Origin: a virus
IMG/VR virus record: IMGVR_UViG_3300033141_004289
Span: 40,851-104,850 of that record
Reading direction: 5' to 3' (one strand)
Length of the DNA: 64,000 bases
The notes beneath the pieces were generated by a model that was not told the DNA's origin, ran no database searches, and saw nothing but the letters and a program-made list of their open reading frames with translations. Every line of letters begins with the position of its first letter. The first letter of the stretch is position 1. Below, one piece after another: positions 7,603-13,739 of this stretch. A program made the translations under genes and the position numbers.

Positions 7603-7872
7603 ATGAATATTATTATAGAAATAAAAAAATTATTAGAAGATGCCCAAGAAGATTTTTTAAGTAAGCATAGTAAGACATATGATCTTGATAAATATGCTGA
7701 GTATATGGATACTAATTTTCTAAGCGGTAGGGACAATTCAAGAAGGCGATATGATAAGGCAATTGATTCATATATAAATGCTAATTTTGGAAATATAAAA
7801 GATAAGAAGGTATTAAAGGAAATCAAAGATAAGTTAGTTAATCAATATGAATATGAAGATGGGGTTAATTAG
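7603..7872 (+). CDS. Small charged protein with capsid-targeting-like N-terminus
   Basis: 89 residues from ATG at 7603, with AGGTG upstream; an in-frame GTG at 7594 is less well placed. The N-terminus MNIIIEIKKLLEDAQEDF aligns with MKLVNEIKNLIEAVDGKE of the 12607 product (E-I-K-x-L-[L/I]-E), including an L-L-E cleavage-like site. The body is hydrophilic and helical (YINANFGNIKDKKVLKEIKD). No known domain. Candidate co-packaged head protein by leader similarity. Confidence 0.65.
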   Translation: MNIIIEIKKLLEDAQEDFLSKHSKTYDLDKYAEYMDTNFLSGRDNSRRRYDKAIDSYINANFGNIKDKKVLKEIKDKLVNQYEYEDGVN

Positions 7873-7878
7873 TAAAAT

Positions 7879-8052
7879 ATGAAACTACTTTACTTCATTC
7901 ACGCTATTTTTTGGAGTATTTTTACAGGCATTTTTGCTATCTGTGAAACCATTTATTATCATGCTGAGATAGCATCAGAGCAAAATTGCTTTATAGACGA
8001 AATTGAACCACTATATTTAGAGAAACTAATAAATGAAAAATTTGGAGAATAA
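7879..8052 (+). CDS. Small single-pass membrane protein (57 aa)
   Basis: An intact 57-codon frame (MKLLYFIHAIFWSIFTGIFA, then a hydrophilic tail ending LINEKFGE) fills the space between two genes. Its stop ends one base before the next ATG and contains that gene's GGAG ribosome site. Residues 3-22 form one transmembrane helix. The ribosome site for its own start is poor (GGGG 14 bases upstream), so coupling with the previous gene is likely. Function unknown. Confidence 0.5.
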   Translation: MKLLYFIHAIFWSIFTGIFAICETIYYHAEIASEQNCFIDEIEPLYLEKLINEKFGE

Positions 8053-8053
8053 T

Positions 8054-8323
8054 ATGAAATTAGCTGAAAAATGTTTAGAACTAGGTAAAGAAGAAATCGT
8101 TGTAGAGGCCAAAAAAGTTAATGGAGAGAAGATGATTGCTGATATGGAAAAAGCAATTGAATCAAATGATGAGAAAAGTCTTTTAAAATTTATGGCAATG
8201 GATAAAAAGAACTTCTTTAGTAAGAATAATTTAGACATGCTTGCCGATGAAGGACAAATTACAAAGGAACAAGCAAGTCAGTTAGGTAAATTATCAATTC
8301 AAGTTGCTCAAGCATTGAGATAG
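8054..8323 (+). CDS. Small charged protein with capsid-targeting-like N-terminus
   Basis: 89 residues. ATG at 8054 is chosen because GGAG lies six bases upstream; an earlier in-frame ATG at 8033 has no site. The N-terminus MKLAEKCLELGKEEIVVEA shares MKLAEK with the 6901 product, and the first 17 bases of the two coding sequences differ at one position. The rest is helical and Lys/Glu/Gln-rich (EKMIADMEKAIESNDEKSLL; QITKEQASQLGKLSIQVAQA). Function not known; candidate internal head protein. Confidence 0.65.
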   Translation: MKLAEKCLELGKEEIVVEAKKVNGEKMIADMEKAIESNDEKSLLKFMAMDKKNFFSKNNLDMLADEGQITKEQASQLGKLSIQVAQALR

Positions 8324-8330
8324 GTTAATA

Positions 8331-9017
8331 ATGGCAAGTAAATCTGAAAATTTAGATAATAGTCAAAATGATGTTATTACAACAATGACGCATGTGCTTT
8401 ATCGTTTTCAGGAAATGGTATCTAAAGAAATGCCATCTATTCCTGTTGTTTATACAGAAGATTTATCTTATGAAAGTGCTTTAAAACAGATAATTGCTAA
8501 TGCTAGTTATGGCGGCCATGCTCAAGATAGTATTCCCTTTTTTGCTTATAATAGAACAGTATTAAATGAGATTGAAGATAGGGCATTAAGTAGAAGGGCA
8601 AAAAACTGTATTGGTTGTCAAAAAGTAGGTGACCAACAAATTACTTATGGCTGTGCATATGGAGAGTTTGATATCCAATTTCTCTATGTATCTAATAATA
8701 TTGAATTAACAGAAAAATTCGAAGTAGTTTATAACTCAGATGAAGGCATTAGTGGAACTAAAGAATTAATCGTTGATATGGAAGAATTAGGACAATTTAA
8801 ATACTTCCTAGATTATCAGGATTTAGTAGAACAACAAATTAGTCATGAGGATGTTTACTATAAGGGAATAATTGGTAGTATTAAAGTAAGAGGATTTTAT
8901 TTTACCTTTAGAGGTGCTAGTGGATTAATTGAAGAAATTAATCAGCGCATTATCACTTCAAGGGATATCCCAAATAGGGAAGAGAACGAAATTCTTAGTG
9001 ATATACAAATCGTCTAA
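8331..9017 (+). CDS. Virion structural protein, likely neck or tail-completion
   Basis: 228 residues. The region IPFFAYNRTVLNEIEDRALS, a Cys pair in KNCIGCQKVGDQQITYGCAY, and a long beta-rich C-terminal part (FDIQFLYVSNNIELTEKFEV, GTKELIVDMEELGQFKYFLD) look like a T4 gp15/gp3-type terminator or neck protein that caps the tail; similar proteins precede the sheath gene in many myoviruses. I see no diagnostic signature, so the name is a position-based guess. Confidence 0.5.
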   Translation: MASKSENLDNSQNDVITTMTHVLYRFQEMVSKEMPSIPVVYTEDLSYESALKQIIANASYGGHAQDSIPFFAYNRTVLNEIEDRALSRRAKNCIGCQKVGDQQITYGCAYGEFDIQFLYVSNNIELTEKFEVVYNSDEGISGTKELIVDMEELGQFKYFLDYQDLVEQQISHEDVYYKGIIGSIKVRGFYFTFRGASGLIEEINQRIITSRDIPNREENEILSDIQIV

Positions 9018-9028
9018 GGAGTTAAAGG

Positions 9029-9328
9029 ATGGTCAAGCAAAAAAATGACATTGATGTTAAGCTAATTCAGGGTAACTTAATTAGCAATCCTACCAAACCT
9101 GATGTAGAATTATATAAAGAATTGGTAGAGAAGGGTAAAATAGTTGAAGAAGTTGTTCACCCCGCTTTAGTAATTTCTAGATTAGATTACCCAGTTGTTT
9201 TGAATTATGGGGAATCTAAGATAAGATTGTCACCAAGAAGTATTTTAAAAGTTGGTGATGTTGATAAACTTGGTGAGCTTGAAAAGGGTGTGTTCCTAAA
9301 GAAGATTACCTCCGTTAAAGTAAAGTAA
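9029..9328 (+). CDS. Small protein upstream of tail sheath
   Basis: 99 residues after AAGGAG. The C-terminal half (YPVVLNYGESKIRLSPRSIL then ELEKGVFLKKI) has the same order of strand, Gly turn, strand, then an aromatic/Lys ending as the N-terminal half of the 5051 product (LVIASTQGKQLALGSERG ... KTGWLKI). A common small beta fold is possible. Its function is not recognised; placement suggests a minor virion or assembly protein. Confidence 0.65.
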   Translation: MVKQKNDIDVKLIQGNLISNPTKPDVELYKELVEKGKIVEEVVHPALVISRLDYPVVLNYGESKIRLSPRSILKVGDVDKLGELEKGVFLKKITSVKVK

Positions 9329-9377
9329 AGTCATTATAAAATTAATTATGTAATAAACTTAGATATGGAGGTTTAAA

Positions 9378-10967
9378 ATGGGTGGAGCTGCTTCTGTAAG
9401 AATTAAGGAAGTTGACCTATCGACAAGAGTTGCCTCGTTTGAGGGTGTTTACGGTGCAATCGTAATTCCCGCAACCAAAGGACAATCCGATAGGCCCTTT
9501 TTTGTTTCAAGCGATACACAGTTATTGAATACTGCAACCCCAGATGGAACAGTGGCCGTTGGTTATGATCTATCTTATTTTTCTGCTCTGGCATACTTAG
9601 AGCGAGCTAATAAATTGTGGGTTCAGAGAGTTATTAACGGGGCATTTTATGCCGGTCTACTGGTTAAGGAAACTGCTAGTCTTGATCCAAATATTGGAAT
9701 CACTGCTGGTTCTGATGTTTCTGACCCTACCGCATTTGTACTTGGTGCAGAAGATGCGCTTTTCATTTATTCTGCAAATGAAGGGACATGGGGAAATGAT
9801 ATTGGAATTAAGATTACAACAATTGATGATGATGAGGACTTAATTGAGCCAAATTCATTTTTAATTGAAGTTTTTAAATTTGCTAATCAAGTAACTCCTG
9901 TTGAATCCTTTTTAGTTTCACGAGTTCTTGGTCAAAAAGATGGCCGTGGTCTTAACATGTATGTCGAAGATGTTTTAGAAGGTTCTGAATATATCAGAGC
10001 TATTTCTAATCCAACTATTGCTGAAACTGTTTTACCAAAAACTCAAGCTGCTTATTTAGCAATGACAGATGGTGATGATGGTCTAGCAATAACTGATACA
10101 AACATGATTGCAGCTGCAAATAATTTTGCTAATAAAGCAGAAGTTTCAGTTACTATCTTAATGGACGGTGGTTATGCTGTTCCAGCATATCAGATTGCAC
10201 TTGATACAATTGCTCAGAGTCGTCAAGATTGTGTTGCCATTCTTTCAGTTCCTTATGCTGATGAAGCTGGCTCAACATACATGGTCGACATTGTAGATTA
10301 TAGAAAAACAGATTTGAATTTAAATAGTTCATACTCTGCTCTTTATACTCCTCACCTTCAAATCCAAGATCGTTTTAATGATAGATCAATTTGGATTGCA
10401 CCAGATGGCCATGTAGCTGGAAGTATTTCATTTGCTTCTAATACATTTGAAATTTGGTTTCCAGCTGCTGGATTTAAGCGTGGTGTGTTAAATGTTCTTG
10501 ATACAAAAAGAAGATTCTCAGATGGTGAGTTGGATGAACTTTATAATAAAGGGATAAACCCAATTCGATTCATTCCCGGAAAAGGGATTGTAGTTTGGGG
10601 CCAAAAAACATTATTGGCCAGAGCATCTGCTCTTGACCGATTAAATGTTAGACTTCTTCTAATTGTTATTGAACCAGCAATTAAAGAGCTTCTTGAAAAC
10701 TTCTTGTTTGACCTTAATGATGCAAGTGTTAGATCAATTATTGAAACAAAGATTGAATCTTACCTTCAAACCATTCAGGCCAGAAAAGGTATTCAAGATT
10801 TTGATGTAGTCGCTGATGATACCAATAACTCGGATGCAGATATTGATGCCAATCGACTAAACGTAGATATTTTTATTAAGCCAACCAGATCAATTGAAGA
10901 AATACCAGTTAGAGTTGTAATAACTCCTTCAAATATTTCTTTTAGTGATGCTGCAGGCGCTATTTAA
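9378..10967 (+). CDS. Contractile tail sheath protein (gp18-like)
   Basis: 529 residues, ATG behind ATGGAGG. Typical sheath layout: an N-terminal FEGVYGAIVIPATKGQSDRP entry strand, variable middle, and the conserved C-terminal half (LYNKGINPIRFIPGKGIVVW, GQKTLLARASALDRLNVRLL, then helix IKELLENFLFDLNDASVR and the final strands IFIKPTRSIEEIPVRVVITP). These C-terminal strands make the sheath mesh in T4 gp18 and relatives. The next gene is the tail tube, 14 bases downstream with a strong AGGAGG site, as in most myoviruses. Confidence 0.95.
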   Translation: MGGAASVRIKEVDLSTRVASFEGVYGAIVIPATKGQSDRPFFVSSDTQLLNTATPDGTVAVGYDLSYFSALAYLERANKLWVQRVINGAFYAGLLVKETASLDPNIGITAGSDVSDPTAFVLGAEDALFIYSANEGTWGNDIGIKITTIDDDEDLIEPNSFLIEVFKFANQVTPVESFLVSRVLGQKDGRGLNMYVEDVLEGSEYIRAISNPTIAETVLPKTQAAYLAMTDGDDGLAITDTNMIAAANNFANKAEVSVTILMDGGYAVPAYQIALDTIAQSRQDCVAILSVPYADEAGSTYMVDIVDYRKTDLNLNSSYSALYTPHLQIQDRFNDRSIWIAPDGHVAGSISFASNTFEIWFPAAGFKRGVLNVLDTKRRFSDGELDELYNKGINPIRFIPGKGIVVWGQKTLLARASALDRLNVRLLLIVIEPAIKELLENFLFDLNDASVRSIIETKIESYLQTIQARKGIQDFDVVADDTNNSDADIDANRLNVDIFIKPTRSIEEIPVRVVITPSNISFSDAAGAI

Positions 10968-10981
10968 GGAGGGAGTGAGTC

Positions 10982-11515
10982 ATGGCAAATTTCTCGATTG
11001 ACCAATTAAGAGCTTTACCCGACTACGCACAGGTTACAAAATGGGATGTCACCTTTGTAACTCTCCCTGCTGTCGGTGCATTGGGTTTTCCAGTAGCAGA
11101 AGATATTAATCTTCGTTGTGAATCCGTTGAACTTCCTAAAGGTGCAAACCAGAAATATGAAGTAATGACTAGAGGTCATAAAACACTTCATAGTGGAATC
11201 ATGGATTATGGAAACACTATTACATTAACTTTTACAGAAACAGTTGATAATTTCTTGTTTAATTTTGTAAAAGCATGGAGAGAACTGGTTTGGAGTAGCC
11301 GTCAAGGACAGGCTTTTTCTAAAGCAGATATTGAGGCAACTCTATTGATTACCTTGCTTGATAACCAAGATAATCCAAGGGCCAAATATACTGTTTATGG
11401 TTGTTTTTATGAAAGTGATGATTTTGGAACATTAGATGGTTCAACCTCTGATGCTATGAAACCATCATTGACATTAAGTTTTGACCATTTTGTAGATGCA
11501 CCTCTAAGCGTTTAA
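10982..11515 (+). CDS. Tail tube protein (gp19-like)
   Basis: 177 residues (T4 gp19 has about 163). The fold order is that of tube proteins: KWDVTFVTLPAVGAL, LRCESVELPKGANQKYEV, GHKTLHSGIMDYGNTITLTF, a helix FNFVKAWRELVWSSR, then YTVYGCFYESDDFGTLDGST and SLTLSFDHFVDAPLSV. It forms the inner tail channel and is very likely co-expressed with sheath. A terminator follows at 11527-11558. Confidence 0.92.
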   Translation: MANFSIDQLRALPDYAQVTKWDVTFVTLPAVGALGFPVAEDINLRCESVELPKGANQKYEVMTRGHKTLHSGIMDYGNTITLTFTETVDNFLFNFVKAWRELVWSSRQGQAFSKADIEATLLITLLDNQDNPRAKYTVYGCFYESDDFGTLDGSTSDAMKPSLTLSFDHFVDAPLSV

Positions 11516-11526
11516 TTTGATTTATA

Positions 11527-11558
11527 GGGGGTAATAACTATATGTTACTACCCCTTTT
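11527..11558 (+). terminator. Terminator after the tail tube gene
   Basis: GGGGTAATAAC (11528-11538) pairs with GTTACTACCCC (11544-11554) with one mismatch, a five-base loop, then TTTT. It would end the abundant sheath-tube message. Confidence 0.75.
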
Positions 11559-11583
11559 CATCTTCCAAATCAGTTCATATAAT
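11555..11583 (+). promoter_or_regulatory. Possible sigma70-like promoter for the baseplate genes
   Basis: TTTTCA (11555-11560), a 17-base spacer and a perfect TATAAT (11578-11583) stand directly behind the tube terminator and 20 bases before the next ATG. The -10 box is perfect, the -35 box weak (4 of 6). Its placement between a terminator and the next gene supports it. TATAAT is a common word in AT-rich DNA, so confidence is limited. Confidence 0.45.
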
Positions 11584-11602
11584 ATTCCAGAGAGGTTTAA
11601 CT

Positions 11603-12286
11603 ATGGCACTTGTTCCTAGTTTTATTCCGGGTGGCGATAAAATCAATAATGCTGTAAATAGTTTTCTTGATGGTGGAGCTGTAGGAATAGAAACAATTCG
11701 TTCTATTAATTATGGAACAACTTATTTATGGACTGTCGATTTTATTGATACTAATGGAATTAAACCACCAGCTCCATTTGATGCATTTTTTCCAGCATCC
11801 GAAGTTACCTTTAATTTGGGTATCATTAATTCACATACTGTAGAGATGGGGCAATCAAGCATTACATTTCCAAGAAATACTACTTTTAAGACAGTAGATG
11901 TAACCTTTTTTGATGACGAAAATAGAAGTTTACAAAGATGGATGAGTGATTGGATGAATGTGGATTTACTAAATTATGGCGAATTTATGTCTGGGATAAA
12001 TGATAGTCATCAAGTAGTTGCAGCCGATTCATTTGGAAATAGTAGTAGAAGTGTTCAACCAATGAGACATATTAGAATTGCACTATTAGATAAATATAAA
12101 TCAGAAACTGTAGTATATAATTATAATGTTGTACCTGATGGTAATATTGATTTTGGTGGGACTCAAGCAAGTGAAGCATCTCAGTTTAGTATGAAGTTTA
12201 ATATCGTAGAGGAATTAGGAAGACCGAAAGCCGGTGATAGTAGTTCCTTTAATTTTGTAAGAAATATATTAGGTAGGTTTATATGA
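11603..12286 (+). CDS. Second tail-tube-fold protein (tube-associated baseplate type)
   Basis: 227 residues, start after AGAGAGG. The strand pattern repeats that of tube proteins: TTYLWTVDFIDTNGIKPPAP, VTFNLGIINSHTVEMGQSSI, FKTVDVTFFDDENRSLQRWM, and a C-terminal YKSETVVYNYNVVPDGNIDF. T4 has several proteins of this fold (gp19, gp48, gp54), so this is probably a tube-initiating or tube-adaptor protein. Its stop overlaps the next ATG (ATATGA). Confidence 0.65.
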   Translation: MALVPSFIPGGDKINNAVNSFLDGGAVGIETIRSINYGTTYLWTVDFIDTNGIKPPAPFDAFFPASEVTFNLGIINSHTVEMGQSSITFPRNTTFKTVDVTFFDDENRSLQRWMSDWMNVDLLNYGEFMSGINDSHQVVAADSFGNSSRSVQPMRHIRIALLDKYKSETVVYNYNVVPDGNIDFGGTQASEASQFSMKFNIVEELGRPKAGDSSSFNFVRNILGRFI

Positions 12287-12305
12287 AATTAGTAAATGAA
12301 ATTAA
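12272..12305 (+). repeat. Direct repeat, copy 1 (ribosome site plus leader codons)
   Basis: 34 bases covering the ribosome site, ATG and first eight codons of the 12283 gene. They are identical at 33 of 34 positions to 12596-12629, which covers the same part of the 12607 gene. The two proteins diverge straight after the repeat. Confidence 0.9.
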
Positions 12306-12594
12306 TTCAATGTTGGAAGAGGTTGATGCTAAAACAGATATGAAAGTTGATGATTTTGTTAGTAAATTTTTAATGAAAACCTATAAATTAGATTCCTATC
12401 CAGATGGTAGTGGAGTTGAAGGTAAATCAATTAGAAAGACTTTCCCTGTTAGGGATATAAAAGATGTTGATGCTAAAAAAATAGAAGATGCTATAAATGG
12501 TAAATTTAAAGATATTTTAAAATCTGTGTCTGTTAAAAAGAAAAGTCCTAGGAATCAAGTCGCCCAGTATTGGGTGGATATAAAATTTAAATAA
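12283..12594 (+). CDS. Small basic protein with capsid-targeting-like leader
   Basis: 103 residues. The leader MKLVNEINSMLEEVDAK contains L-E-E, a gp21-type site. The body is Lys-rich (KDVDAKKIEDAINGKFKDIL, SVSVKKKSPRNQVAQYWVDI). The end (NQVAQYWVDIKFK) resembles the end of the next protein (NQSANWVDSAGKTIKFYF), so the two may be diverged duplicates with a conserved start. Overlaps the preceding stop. Proposed as an internal head protein; it sits oddly inside the tail cluster. Confidence 0.7.
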   Translation: MKLVNEINSMLEEVDAKTDMKVDDFVSKFLMKTYKLDSYPDGSGVEGKSIRKTFPVRDIKDVDAKKIEDAINGKFKDILKSVSVKKKSPRNQVAQYWVDIKFK

Positions 12595-12595
12595 A

Positions 12596-12629
12596 GGTAA
12601 GTTTATATGAAATTAGTAAATGAAATTAA
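12596..12629 (+). repeat. Direct repeat, copy 2 (ribosome site plus leader codons)
   Basis: Second copy of the 34-base repeat described at 12272-12305, one mismatch (GGTAAG against GGTAGG). It spans the ribosome site and the first codons of the 12607 gene. Confidence 0.9.
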
Positions 12630-12855
12630 AAATTTAATTGAAGCAGTAGATGGAAAAGAACTAAAAGCAGAATTATTAAAGAATAAAAACATTCAAGCAG
12701 TAGATACAGAAAAAGGAAAACTTATTGCTATTGTTTCACCAGAAATGAAGCATAAATTTTTGGCAGATATAAAGAAGAGTAAACTAATGAATCAATCTGC
12801 AAATTGGGTAGATTCAGCAGGTAAAACAATAAAGTTTTACTTCGATGTAAAGTAA
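12607..12855 (+). CDS. Small basic protein with capsid-targeting-like leader
   Basis: 82 residues. The leader MKLVNEIKNLIEAVDGKE contains L-I-E followed by A, the best match in the window to the T4 leader MKTYQEFIAEA and its I-A-E cleavage point. The rest is Lys-rich with KGKLIAIVSPEMKHKFLADI and NQSANWVDSAGKTIKFYF. No known domain. Tandem relative of the upstream gene, sharing 33 of 34 bases at the start. Confidence 0.7.
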   Translation: MKLVNEIKNLIEAVDGKELKAELLKNKNIQAVDTEKGKLIAIVSPEMKHKFLADIKKSKLMNQSANWVDSAGKTIKFYFDVK

Positions 12856-12865
12856 AGGAAAAGTC

Positions 12866-13669
12866 ATGACAGAAAGTAAATTCATTCCAGAAATCGAACT
12901 GGATGTAACTAAACTACCTTCTAGGGGTTTAAGTTATCCAACAGGTACAAAAATTAAGTATCGAACTTATACATTTGGAGAAGTTAGAAAAATCAGCACC
13001 TCCAATATGAGTATCGAGTCCTCATTAAAAATGGCAATTGAAGGTATTGAAACAGATTTTGGTGCAAAAAATTTAACCTTAATGGATGCTCTTTATATTG
13101 GGATATTAAGAAAAATATCCTCATTAACGGAAATGAAATTTGAAGTTCCTTATATGTGTACTAAATGTAAAAAGGCGGCCAAAGGTGTTTTCAATCATAA
13201 TGACATTACTTTTCGAGATATCGACAAAGACGTTAGCTCTCTTCCTATATACATTGACTTGGGAGGGAAGGAACTTGCTTTTAGTCCTATGACGGTATCT
13301 GATTATTTTGAATTAACTTCTGGTAAGCATGATGATGTTTTTAAAGATAGTAAAATTGATAGAGTAGCAGTTCAGGCAATTAGTATTAAAAATATGAGCT
13401 TTAAAGCTGCCTATGAAATGCTTTATAAAGTTAATACACCAGAAGATATTGAATTAATCACAGAAGTTGATAGACTGTTACTACACGATATAGAAAATTT
13501 AAAGACAACGTGTAGAAATAATGTTGAAGGAAAGACTTGCGGGGGTGAAAACTCGATTAAATTAGAGGGTCGGGAGGCCCTCATTAGCCCGTTTCGTAGC
13601 TCCGAAGGAACTGTTAGAAATAGAATTCGTTTTAGCTCTACACCAAAGCCTCAGTCCATATCAGATTGA
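12866..13669 (+). CDS. Tail/baseplate assembly chaperone (T4 gp26-like), frame 1 of a probable recoded pair
   Basis: 267 residues, after AAAGGAAAAG. The opening IELDVTKLPSRGLSYPTGTK carries the L-P-S-[R/K]-G-L-x-Y motif of the T4-type baseplate hub assembly proteins (gp26/gp51 group), and YMCTKCKKAAKGVF is half of a zinc-binding site, partnered perhaps with TCRNNVEGKTCGG near residue 220. It lies directly before the tape measure gene, the place of tail assembly chaperones. From base 13566 a second frame (+1) is open and coding-like up to the tape measure start, so a fraction of ribosomes may continue in that frame. Confidence 0.75.
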   Translation: MTESKFIPEIELDVTKLPSRGLSYPTGTKIKYRTYTFGEVRKISTSNMSIESSLKMAIEGIETDFGAKNLTLMDALYIGILRKISSLTEMKFEVPYMCTKCKKAAKGVFNHNDITFRDIDKDVSSLPIYIDLGGKELAFSPMTVSDYFELTSGKHDDVFKDSKIDRVAVQAISIKNMSFKAAYEMLYKVNTPEDIELITEVDRLLLHDIENLKTTCRNNVEGKTCGGENSIKLEGREALISPFRSSEGTVRNRIRFSSTPKPQSISD

Positions 13670-13739
13670 TTATCTGGAATTTACTAGGGTTTTAGAATTG
13701 GAAAGTAGGCTAAGAAAGTATCTGAAGAAGGATAAATAA
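13566..13739 (+). CDS. Probable +1-frame extension of the tail assembly chaperone (no ATG of its own)
   Basis: Open in the frame one base ahead of the 12866 gene from just after TAG at 13563 to TAA at 13737-13739. Its stop overlaps the ATG of the tape measure gene (TAATG), as expected for a genuine coupled frame. The product reads as a real helical protein (PKELLEIEFVLALHQSLSPY, then LELESRLRKYLKKDK). It has no ATG, GTG or TTG, so it must be reached by frameshift. The best slip site I see is TTT-C at 13592-13595, where Phe-tRNA can move from UUU to UUC. A GC-rich hairpin (GAGGG 13565-13569 with CCCTC 13578-13582) and an SD-like GGGAGG (13572-13577) lie just upstream. Lambda G/GT-type tail chaperones are made this way. 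Confidence 0.65.
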   Translation, partial: RVGRPSLARFVAPKELLEIEFVLALHQSLSPYQIDYLEFTRVLELESRLRKYLKKDK

